A DNA stretch of 64,000 nucleotides from Adiantum capillus-veneris. Taxonomy: Eukaryota; Streptophyta; Polypodiopsida; Polypodiales; Pteridaceae. The position numbers and the translations under genes were made by a program. Positions 54,203-64,000 of the stretch are shown here, in pieces; the stretch's first letter is position 1, and each line of letters begins with the position of its first letter. The stretch is taken from the NCBI GenBank assembly GCA_014529385.2, contig CM043964.1, forward strand, positions 107,776,587 through 107,840,586. Direction: 5' to 3'. The notes beneath the pieces are model-generated. The model did no database searches. It was not told the DNA's origin and worked only from the letters and a program-made list of their open reading frames with translations.

Positions 54203-54595
54203 TGAGATGAGATGAAATGCTATATTAATGTCTTCAAAAGGCCAAAATGACCTATGAGACCGAACTTATACAATCCTGGTGGATCTGATACAAAGTCTGT
54301 GTGAAACAGTAAAAGTGTATGTACAAAATAACAATAAAGAAAATGATAAACTTGGTGGGTAAGTATCTAGGGAGGTGTCAAAGATCAAAGGCTTGCATGG
54401 GTTGATGCCGAATGGTATCAATGTCCTCCACAGAGAGGGTTTGCAGAGGACGGATCCCTTGTCTCGCCAAGATAAGTGTGATCTCTTGTTGTAGTCTCTT
54501 TCATCTGGAAGAGCGACCGCTCATCGTGGATCTCCCAATCTCGGCCGCTTGATCACTTAGTTTGCCTCTACTGATGATATGGTCTCTAGCTCTGC
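54203..54595 (-). mobile_element. LINE alpha 3' fragment A, copy 2
   Basis: Same fragment as 27,087-27,458 but with a more complete 3' tail (GATGAAATGCTATATTAATG). Shared 5' truncation shows that it was copied together with the ACLA exons. Confidence 0.82.
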
Positions 54596-54636
<41 letters not shown>

Positions 54637-54654
54637 ATGTATATGTATATGTAT

Positions 54655-54722
<68 letters not shown>

Positions 54723-54742
54723 ATATGTATATGTATATGTAT

Positions 54743-54825
<83 letters not shown>

Positions 54826-54826
54826 A
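54594..54826. repeat. Compound (TA)n/(GTAT)n/(AC)n/(GT)n microsatellite
   Basis: Two successive GTATATGTATATGTATACAC / (AC)n / (AT)n blocks, then (GT)n and (ATGT)n. (AC)n-(AT)n-(GT)n at about 54,742-54,810 is self-complementary and could form a long hairpin. It marks the right breakpoint of the ACLA duplication. Confidence 0.95.
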
Positions 54827-55535
54827 GCTAATTAACTAACTAATCCTCTCTCAAATCCCACCACAAATCATACATTGGCTAGCTACTACTCACAAGTGCT
54901 AAGGCTGATTAGATCTAGCACAAACTCAAGGCACCATTTTGACTACTAATTGTGACAAAGACAAGCATGCAAAACAGCCGCCAAATCCATACTTAATCCT
55001 ATCAAACTCAAGCTTAATGAAGCTCTAATCTTAGCACACACACATGAGAATGATTAGCACAACATATGCCGCTTTAGTTCTACTCTAATCTTGATAAAAC
55101 AGCAAATGCATTGCTACAACCACTTAATCATGAAAGCACACAAGATGAACAAACAATACATGAGATTAACACCTTATGCAAGCATAGATTGCTATTGCTC
55201 TAAGGAGTAGTGGAGAGATGAGCTCCTTGCTCACCAAGATCTCACACTTAGAAATGACCCAAAAGAATGAGTTAACCCTAGCCTCATTGTCCTTTATACC
55301 TAGGGCTAATTTACAATGTCCTCTTCACACGTGGGCGGACAACCCAAATCTTGACTAGCCTAGGCTTAGCTAAATGGGAAATTACTATGCCGCTAGGCTC
55401 CATAGTCTTCATCTGCTCTCTCCATCCATTCCGCACCATCCTCTTCATGCATTATTCATTCACTCTTCACTTGTTGTAGTCCCTTGCGCTTACTCCACAT
55501 AGTCTCTTTTGCATGCCTTTGGCTTACAACCAAAC
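54827..55535 (-). other. Possible 3' LTR of the right-hand gypsy relic
   Basis: No gene. On the minus strand the border at 55,535 reads AGATCTGGGGG then TGTTTGG, a PPT-like run followed by TG. The stretch is CTAA-rich like 63,200-64,000. The other LTR would be outside the window, so this is inference. Confidence 0.3.
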
Positions 55536-57241
55536 ACCCCCAGATCTAAACGTTGTCGCTCCAGAGACAACGCCTTTGCTTTGTTGTGTAGAGCTTGTGT
55601 TGTCATTGCCTTGCCTTCATGTGTTGATCAATTACATCTTTAGAATAGTATTTTTGGTCTTTAAGTATTGGAACAGAACATGGTTGACTTCTTGGCATTG
55701 TTTTGTAGATGATGAGGCTTGCTTTGTGTTATTGATCTAATTGAAAAGAAAAGATAAAAGGAAAATATTGGTGCTGACACCAAATTAGTTGAGAGGAAAA
55801 AACCCAATGGTAAAAAAAGTGCTCTCAATGTTGCTCTTATTGCTTATGTACACGTGGAACTTGAAGAATATGTACTTTGTGCCTGGGTCTAAAAGCCAAA
55901 AAAAGTGCCTAATGTATGTGTTCAATGGTAGGAACACCCTATATTCATATGAAAAGATGTGCATTAAAAACAAGATGTTGTGCAAGAGGTAGTTTTTGAT
56001 GGGTTCTTCAAAGAGAAATGGTAGCAAAAGAAGCACTTAAAGCACTTTTAAAGCTTCCAATTCTCTGAGAAGGGCTTTTGACGATGAAGTTCACTCCATA
56101 TGTTCTTGCAAGAAAACAAGACACAAGTGATAAAATCTTTTCATTTTACATGGTAATTTCCAAGGTGCTTTTTTCAATGTGCGTGGACATCTAGTTAAAC
56201 TTGTGTTCTAATGCAATGCCTTGTAATGTGGCATCAATATGAGTTGAAGCTCATGCGTTGAAACATGTTGTGCTTGAGACCTTGGGTACTTGTATAGAGT
56301 AACGCTAAAGCATTGCTCTAGGCAAGTGGCATTTGTTGGTGAAGATTATCCTAACTAATGGACTTGGAATCTCCGGCTCCATCACCTTAGAATAGTAGAC
56401 TTAGACTCTTATGCCTATAGGCCCTACATAGGCCATAACTAATTGAACTTAAGTACATAGCTCAACTCTCCAAGTTCAAGCATAAAAGAAAAAGACACAC
56501 ACAAGAATTATATACAAGCAATGTATGGTGGAATTTACAAGGTAGGGAAATCAAAATTGTAAAGCATAGAAAATTTTCTCCAATGATGTAGCGGAGCTTT
56601 GCAATAACTCTTGAAATAGCGTTTTTCCTTTTGCGTTGATGTTATTATCATCATATTTGTAGATGCTTCTTCATGGTTGAATCATTTTTGGCATCTAGCT
56701 CTTGTTGATTAAGTAAACCCCCAGATCTAAGCCATCTGGTATGATGGAAATATGCTATGATGGATCCTTGGGGTTAGTCAACTAGGGACTTTTCCTGCAT
56801 TTGTTGAAACATTTGAATGTACAAGGGATAAAACATACATAGGCTTATAATAGATGAGTAGCTGTAAGGGAATACTTGTGCCCATGACATGTGAAGTACT
56901 CATTGTGCTCGTACATTGCAATAATAGGGGAATGGGATCTGTGTTGCAGAGCCTAACATGATTTGATGGAAAATAATTTAGCTCTGGTAGATGTGTTGTC
57001 TTCTTTGACAAGGTTGATTGATTTTGACCCCCATTAAGACATTCCTAGAGTGAGAGGCTTCAAATATGTGATTGTGTAAGGAATTTGGCATATTTAAGCA
57101 TTAATAAGTAAGTAGTTGCCAAGGGATATCCGTGCTTATGTCGTGATTTGTACAAATGGGAGTCATGTGTAATTGTGCTTGTGCTTGTACATTTTCATAG
57201 CTAGGGAATGGGATTAAACCATGTTTGCGCAATTCAAAGAA
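55536..57241. other. Gene-poor part of gypsy relic
   Basis: No intact coding. CCCCCAGATCT recurs at 55,537 and 56,718 (and at 57,687). A decayed M-P-K repeat copy can be read on the minus strand near 56,660-56,700. Confidence 0.4.
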
Positions 57242-57921
57242 CTAAACCACAGCATTTTGTGACAAAGTTTTGGTAAGTAATTGACGTAGTAGTTGTGCGC
57301 GCTCCTTGATAGTTACCGTTGCATCTTGTTGAACTTTTAAATCTTGAGAATGAGATGCAATGAAGCCAGACTCCATTGAAGGTGAAGATTTAGGGATTTC
57401 CATTTGTTGTGGTGGTTTAGGTAGCCATACTAATTTGGATTTACTTGAAATAGATGCTAGTTCCAACTGCTTCTTTGGAATCCACTTTTGAATTTGCTTC
57501 AGTTGAGGAACTGTTGATAGAACTCGTGTAGAATTCTTAGATTTCTTTGCTTTTGGTGGACTCTTTGTTGTTCTTGGAGGTTATTGTGGTTGGTCTTTGG
57601 GTAGACATATGTTTGTGTTTCCATGGTAAAAACCTTGTTCTTGTAGTAGCAAAGTTTTTGGCATCCATCTATATTATTTTAGCTAACCCCCAGATCTGAA
57701 CCATTTTGTACCTTTGAAAACTTTCTTTGGCCTCGTTGTTTTGGTTTGTTTGGCTTCTTTGGCTTTAGCTTGGGTATCCAAATTTGTTGAGCACCTTTGT
57801 AGAAGCCTTGTACCTGTAAAAACTTTTGTGACACCCATCTTTGTTTGATTTGTTGAACCCCAAATCTTGGTTGTTCTGCTCTAGAAGCATTTGGCTTCCT
57901 AAACCTTCTTTGGGTTTTGGG
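57242..57921 (-). pseudogene. W-x-P-K repeat tail of gypsy relic
   Basis: Minus-strand reading after the second protease. A basic PKTQRRFRKPNA stretch is followed by repeated cores QRWVSQKFLQVQGFYKG / QIWIPKLKPKKP, RWMPKTLLLQEQGFYHG, KWIPKKQLELAS and LVWLPKPPQQMEIP. Stops interrupt the frame near 57,680 and 57,570. The last open piece is 57,466-57,242. I do not recognise a named domain. The repeat of W-[IVLM]-x-K and QGFY.G blocks is the visible feature. Confidence 0.5.
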
Positions 57922-58443
57922 TTAAGTAGGTTCTATTTTGGGTTGAATCTCTAAAGGAACATGGAATTGAGTTTTGGATTTTCCAGTCATTGGTAAGTTA
58001 AACTGATGTGCTCCAATGTTGAATGAGATGTGCAATGTGGCATAATTGAGCATGCATTGTTGCTTGTAGATCCATTGTTTTCCCAATATCACCTGCTCAT
58101 CCTCTGCACAATCTACAACTTGAAAAAGGATGGACATTCCAACACCTTGGATGTAGACCATGACATCAGCAACACCATAGCTTTGCACCCTGATCTTGTG
58201 AAAGCTATATAGCAAGTCTTGTGTTGTCATTGCCCTTTTTTTCTTTAGCCGATTGAAGATTGAAAGTGGCAATATGTTGGTATCGGCTCCAGAATCAAGT
58301 AGGGCAGTGTATGTGCTTGTCCATGTTTCTAACCCTATTGTTAGCAATGGTGTTGGTGGAACTCTTGAGTTCAAAGGGTTACTTTTGACTGTCTTTACTT
58401 GCAGTTTTTGTCAGTAGGTTTTTGTTACTTTGCTTATAGCCAC
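57922..58443 (-). pseudogene. Second retropepsin-like domain
   Basis: Minus strand, ATG at 58374. It reads TYTALLDSGADTNILPLSIF (catalytic DSG at residues 27-29), a Tyr/Gly-containing flap-like segment, and DEQVILGKQWIYKQQ, the usual ILG strand of retropepsins. It ends with a stop at 57,922. The frame upstream is separated from the first protease ORF by a stop at 58,441. Confidence 0.7.
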
Positions 58444-59586
58444 CTATTTAACTTCAGTCTCCAGCCTGTTCTTGGCTACATGCATGCACTTAGACATCCC
58501 AGTGGTTAATTTTTCATAATAGAGATTTGAAGATTTACCATTAACACATTTGGCCCTTGGCTCCCCACTTAGCATTTTTTTAGTTAAACTCATAGGTTGA
58601 CTCTTGGCTTGCATGATGTATATCGATGTGTAGTCATATCCTAACTTATCACAAAATTTTGTGCCCTTGGACATAGCACTCACATCCATGGTTGCAAGAA
58701 CTTGCATCCATGCATGTTCATCTATTTCAATAGCAGAGAAAGGTTGAGGCTTGTAATCATCATCCTTTTCTAACCGTCTTGTTCTTTCCATTTCTTCAAG
58801 CATAGAGGCTCTTTCAAAGAGGTCACATAGCCATGCACCCTCTTCACTTGTGGTATTATCTGTGTGCTCCTTGTTAGGATCATATGAGTTTGATTCAAAA
58901 TCCTCAACTAGGGTTTTGGTAACATCCCTATATGGGTGATCATCTAAGTTGACTTTGATTATTCTATTATTGTGGCAGAGATAGAGCTTGTTATAGCCCC
59001 AATCTTGCACCACTAGAAGTTTTTGCATAAAAGGTCTCCCTAGAATCACCTCATAATTGGTATCTTGATCAAAATCTACCACTGCAAAAGTATGCTCAAT
59101 CTGTATTCCACAGATGGTAACTTCCACATCTTCTAATAATCCTAATGGGTACTTCACCACACCGTCAGCAAGTTGTAATCCCATGCGTGTTTTGACTAAG
59201 GCTCCCTTTCCCCATTTTTTCCAAGTTTCCTTTGTCACAATACTGACCCCTGCCCCAGTGTCTAGTATTGCTATTGTGCGAACCTCATTCACAATCAATA
59301 TTAAAGTGGTATTTCCCTTGTCCCCTTTTGCTTTGATATAATTACTCGTCTTGCAAAAGGCTTGTGGAGTTATGGCAGACATATCCTCCTTAACTCTTTC
59401 CTTGCAACGCTCTTCTTTTAAGTTTCCATGTCTTAAACTCTCTTGTATCTGACCCCATAACTTTGGTTTGAAGCGTAAAACTTCTTCTAAGGTTAGCGTA
59501 AAAGCCTTTGGACTTTGTAGTAGCATTTCAGCAGTGATGTCCTGAGGTCCAAGTTTTTGCTTTTTGACACTCCTAGTCATTGGCAT
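58444..59586 (-). pseudogene. Gypsy-type ORF with first retropepsin domain
   Basis: 380 open codons. Residues 90-190 are a retropepsin: TIAILDTGAGVSIVTKETWK (Asp109), GLQLADGVVKYPLGLLEDVE, and NYEVILGRPFMQKL (ILG 181-183). The C-terminal 190 residues are acidic linker with EEGAWLCDLFERASMLEEME, unlike RT. It sits downstream of the gag relic in the sense direction. No RT, RNase H or integrase follows before 54.8 kb. Confidence 0.75.
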
Positions 59587-59694
59587 TGGTATGATCTCTA
59601 AGTGATCTTCATAATGGCCTAAATAAGAAGGGAGAGTAGCTAAAGTTTTAGAGATGCTAGGTGGATGATTGTCTTGTGAAACATTCTCAACACT

Positions 59695-60804
59695 TCATTG
59701 CTCCTCTTCTTCTTGTTTTGAAAGAGAAGATCCAACAAATGATAATGGGGCAACTTTATAAGAAAAGCTTTCCCTATCTTGTTTATTCACCCTTATCTCA
59801 TCCCAAAGCTTCTCGTGGTCAACTTCATCAAGATTTATCTCCAACCATGGCTCTACTTCAAGCTCACTATCTGGTGCATACAATTGTTCTACGTCCATCC
59901 TAAGTGATTGATCCTCATTTATTGGCTCCAAAGTGGGTGTTAATTTTGGTACTTGATCAATTTTTTTAGGCGGTCCCTCCCACATGGTTTGTGTGTCTTT
60001 GATCAGCTTCATGTTTTTGGCTAACTTGTGATTCTCTTGAATTGGATTAGGATGTTCTTGTATGTTCTTGGGTAAAATTGGTTCTGGTGTAATCCTATCC
60101 TCAAAGGCTTTCAAGAGGGCTTCTAGGTTTTCATTCACCTTTTCTATGAGCACTGAACCCCCCGAACTAGTTTTGAATAGTTCTTCTAGTGAAACTTGGG
60201 GTTCATCTGCATTTTCATCCCCCAATGCTTCATCATCTTATTTTGGTGGCATTTTTATCTTTTGCGCTTTTCTTCTTTTACGTTTCTTGGGTTTCTTTTT
60301 TGTTTCCAATTTGTTTGGCTCCTCAATGTGTTGTTGTTTAGCTTGAGCTCTTGTCACAATATTTAGTGAAGTTGTTCATGCTTCTGAAGACCCTGGAATA
60401 GTCTCAACCATATTCAATGGGGTCTTTTCAGGTTGTTCCCTTGGGACTGGTCTTGAAGGACAATCCCTAGGTAGATGGTCATTTCCACAAGCACTAGAAT
60501 AGCGTATCACTTTTGGTCAGTTTTCTTTTCTTGGTGCTGCCTTTTCCATTTTCTCATCATGACGGTCCCTTGTTCCATGATCCTCATGATTTGTAATACA
60601 TGGCTCAATTGATTCACTAGGTGGAGATGCTTTTTGTGTAGAAGTTCCTTGAACATGACCTGTTTTTGCTTTGAGTTGCATAAGCAATTGGTTTGTTTCA
60701 TGGCTACTAGAGGCATGTCTTGCAAAAATATCTTCCACATGGTAAAATATTCTTGGCTTTTTCCTTTCTAATGGTACACTCCCTTCCACTTCAACACTCA
60801 TCAA
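59695..60804 (-). pseudogene. Gag-protease linker region
   Basis: Two open pieces (60,804-60,517 and 60,225-59,695), rich in Glu, Pro, Lys and Asn, with no recognised domain. Position and strand put them between gag and protease of the same relic. Confidence 0.45.
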
Positions 60805-60849
60805 ACTCTATGTGATTCTTCTCGAAGAGATGCATATATAATTTCTTAT

Positions 60850-62209
60850 CCCTTAACCCCTCAAGGAAACAAGAGATTAGTCATTCTTGACTTGGCATCT
60901 CCTTTTTAGGACATCTTGTTATGTATGTTCGGAGTCGGTCAATACTCTCTCACACAGTCTCATTTTCTTTTTGTTTAAAGCCTAGGATTTGAGTCATCGT
61001 ATTGTGCTTTATTCCTATCTTGGAAAAGGGTTCTATGAAGTGTTCTACCAAGATCTCAAAGTCATACAAAACATTTGGCTTTAGTGTTTGGAACCAAAGC
61101 AAGGCTTAGCCCTCCATGGTTAATCCAAATCCTTGCACCATTGTGTGCATCAGTCACTCCTTCAGCAAAAAGAAGTTGACGATACTTTGCTATGTGGTCA
61201 TATGGATCCCCCGTTCCATCAAACTTCTTACAAAATTCTTGTAGGGTAGATGGCCTTAAATTCTTAATTGTTTCATCCCTTACATCCCATGTTCTATCTA
61301 TTCTCTCTTCCCTTTCAAATCTTGGAGGTACTAGAGGTGCTTTTGATCTTACAGGTTTCTCTCTAGGTCTTGTCTCACCCCTTGGGTGCATTCTAGAGAT
61401 TGGTTCTTCTAGAGGTATAGCCACTGATGGATCCAAACGGTCACAAGGAGCACTCACCAAAGATCTTTTAAGTTGGACATCCTTAAAGTGAGTGGCAGTT
61501 GCCACTTCTGTATGTAGTTTTACCTGAACACCCTCCCATGTATATCTTTCCAACTCATGCCGATGCACTATTCTATATTGATTTTTACAATCATCTTCAA
61601 GTGAAGGTGGGTTTCCATTTTCATCATGATAAACATTGATAACATTTTCAAGTGGATATGTGTGCATCAAAGACATTGGAGTGCAATAGAATACACCCAC
61701 ACTATTTCTATATAATACCACATGCTCTTGATCAAGCATAATCCTAGCAACTTGTACATAGGAAACTTCAATAGGAGCAGCTGAAGAGCTTACCTTTGGG
61801 TCCAAAATTGGTGGATTTGTTGGAATGTAAGAAGCACTTTTGGTTGCCCCCACATCCTTTGGTTCTGCAATTGATTCTTGGAGAGGCTTCATGTATGCCC
61901 TTGCATGCAACACAATCCCTTGAGGGTTCATGTCCTCGTACTCTGGCGTCATCAAAAAGATTGTTCCTTTTGCGATAATATATTGGTCCACTTCAAATCT
62001 TACCATGACATAAGGTTCTGACATAGTAGGAGCATTTTCCAATTTAACAACATAAGTGTTAGCGGGATCAACATAGAGCTTGGCCCAACATGATTCTCTC
62101 TAGCATACACTAGTCGTGTGTTATGTAGCGGCTTTGTAAAGTGCGCATTAGCCCTTTGTTTATCAATATGGTACAAGTCATCCATGGTATTGGATGTCAT
62201 ACTATCCAA
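60850..62209 (-). pseudogene. Ty3/gypsy gag relic
   Basis: Starts near 62,209 (MDSMTSNTMDDLYHIDKQRA), with a frameshift near 62,030. The main piece 62,042-61,062 ends with the capsid entry STLQEFCKKFDGTGDPYDHI and AKYRQLLFAEGVTDAH. After another frameshift, FQTLKPNVLYDFEILVEHF, ILGFKQKENE and RLRTYITRCP follow to about 60,850. This matches Retrotrans_gag. Multiple frame changes make it non-functional. Confidence 0.78.
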
Positions 62210-64000
62210 TACTCCTTTAAATTTTTGGAATGCAATGTTCTATCCTCTTGAGTGAGGTCCAATGGAGCAATAGCTCTTGTCCCACTTCTTTGAGTAGATA
62301 CCTTTAACTGTCTTGTGTTTTATGTGTAGCTTCCTTTGTGCCAATAGACTCTAGAAAGCTTTCCTTAGACCCTTGAGTCACAATCCACTTGTTACTGGCT
62401 TGGTTTGATTGATGAGAGTGGGGCTTACCCTAGATAGGTACCCACTTTCAATATTTAAAGGATTTTAGTTAGAAATATCAATAAAACTAAAATTGACATG
62501 ATAGAGTATAGCTAAAAAAATCACTAAAAACTGACCTCTACAGCTCAAACAGGCTCCTGGACATGATCAAGTCCAATAGCACTGCTTTTGCGCTTAATCT
62601 TGGATGCTCACAACTTTGTTTCTACTCTTTTAATGTGTTTTGACAAGTTGTGCAACGTTGGAGTTCCTTTTAGGTACCTTAGGAGTTCAATTATCAACTA
62701 TGGCAAGCTAGTCAACACAGTTTTGGCCCTCTCTTGCAAATACTGGACTTGTCTAGAAATCAAAGCACATAGGGGAGATGTATAGGAGTCAAGCAAGAGG
62801 TTGAATACCCTGAATTTCAAAAAAAATGGTCTATCTACTCTCTGCCCCTCAGATTGACATCATGATGTCAATATTTGAGCTCAGATCGACATCAGCTTTT
62901 TAGCTGATTTGAAGCCCATTAATTGCTCCTTTAATGCGGGAGAGTTAGGCAGGGGTAGTTGACTGCCTGCGCACTAAAAAACAGTTGTTTTATGGCAAAG
63001 TAGAGCTCACGCACGTGCACACCGTTCCCACTACACTATGCCAAGGATCCACGAGGTAGTGCCTAGGAGATTAGCTCAAGGCCAAAAGTCCCACGCGACC
63101 CCCAAAGGATAGCTAAGCGATAGCTTCATGCTCATGGCAACTTGTGTTCCACTCCCGGCACAATGCCGTATTCTAATCTACCCAAATAACCATGTATGCA
63201 TAAATGAAAATGCTTAATTAAGAATAGAGCTCACTAATCTCCTTTTCCTACAGTAGCTGCACACAAGATTAATCAAGGTTAGATTGGGCCTAATTAGCCT
63301 ATGCCTAAATATGCCTAATACTATGACACTACACTAGCTACACTAGCTCTACTCTTTCCTAGATAAACCCACTAATTCTAAAGCTAATACTAACTTCAGC
63401 TCACTAAACTAACACTAATGATCTATTAATGCTCACTAATCTATGGCCCATGCTAGCTTTCGCTAAGCAAGTAGCCCACTAATCTATTCTATTAAACTAG
63501 CGATGCAATGCAAGCTAACTAATAATACCAACTACAATGCACTCTAATCTTAGTCCACTAACTTCTAATTAATTACTTTATCTAATAGCTAACTAACTCA
63601 CTAATTAGCCTACTCTAATGCTAACTATCCTAAATAGTTATCTACTTTAATCTATAAACAGTCCCTAATCTATGCTCTAACTATGCTACTACTTAGCTTA
63701 ACTAAACTAATAACTAACGCTAATCTAATCTATGCTTATTACTCACTAATTAACAAAAAACAAAGAAATTAAAACTAATTTAAATATTAATAATCTATGC
63801 TCTAAACTAACAACTAACTACACTACACTAACTACACTATCTCTAAACTAACTCTAACTAAAAACAGCAAATCAAATCTAACTAAATCTCACTAATCTAA
63901 GCATTCTTATGCTAATCTGACTACTAGCTATGCTAATCTAATCCTAGCTAATCTAATGGAGGGAATTACTCACCGCAAAGGGGTTTTTAGTAGAGATTTT
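62210..64000. other. Leader-like, CTAA-rich low-complexity end
   Basis: No supported gene. It contains a perfect 20-bp palindrome at 62,853-62,872 and, from 63,200, long stretches built from CTAA/CTAATCTA words. It is probably the 5' leader or LTR of the minus-strand gypsy relic whose 5' end is outside the window. Confidence 0.45.

Noticed and set aside
24079-54826. Regularly repeated units considered as CRISPR or other spacer arrays
   Set aside because: All are simple microsatellites or LTR/LINE repeats without spacers; the context is a plant nuclear genome.
54501-54839. Several overlapping Ile/Tyr/Cys/Val/Thr/His repeat ORFs on both strands
   Set aside because: Pure translation of TA/GT/AC microsatellites.

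Overview
The window looks like land-plant nuclear DNA from a large, retrotransposon-loaded genome. A fern or another large-genome plant is plausible, but the species cannot be fixed from sequence alone. The plant call rests on four things: a split-type (A subunit) ATP-citrate lyase gene with 12 visible coding exons; a plant L1 LINE with a DUF4283-type ORF1 and a zf-RVT tail; Ty1/copia and Ty3/gypsy elements with initiator-Met-tRNA primer sites; and a tRNA-derived SINE with a plant-type 3' domain.

Layout. 1-17,386: a four-level nest on the minus strand. A LINE (family alpha) is cut by a Ty3/gypsy element (3,288-17,208, 5-bp TSD GTAGG). The gypsy element is cut by a plant L1 LINE (5,270-14,248, 18-bp TSD). 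The L1 is cut by a plus-strand LTR element (10,601 to about 13,284) carrying an unknown ORF. 17,387-24,078: 'element X', an ORF1-only LINE-like unit, interrupted by a nearly intact Ty1/copia element (17,734-23,033, TSD CGATG, two 282-bp LTRs with 3 differences). 24,079-25,366: LTR-like debris and a SINE fragment. 25,459-39,830: the ACLA gene on the plus strand. It lacks only its first coding exon (about 33 codons), and one 11.3-kb intron holds three head-to-tail minus-strand alpha LINEs plus a full SINE. 40,261-43,668: decayed copia pieces.

43,722-54,595: a second, tandem copy of the block element X / LTR debris / SINE / ACLA exons / LINE tail. This copy was rearranged by other insertions, among them a non-autonomous chromovirus derivative (44,866-49,595, TSD AGCAC). 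Its ACLA part covers only five exons and has a premature stop, so it is a truncated pseudogene. A complex AT/GT/AC microsatellite (54,594-54,826) ends the duplication. 54,827-64,000: a decayed minus-strand gypsy-like element with gag, two successive retropepsin-like domains and a W-x-P-K repeat tail. No reverse transcriptase is visible in it.

ACLA is the only host gene seen. It encodes one of two subunits of cytosolic ATP-citrate lyase, which makes acetyl-CoA from citrate. Everything else is mobile DNA. Most LINEs and gypsy elements lie antisense to ACLA. LINE/SINE ends and the duplication breakpoints repeatedly fall at (GA)n or (TA)n tracts.
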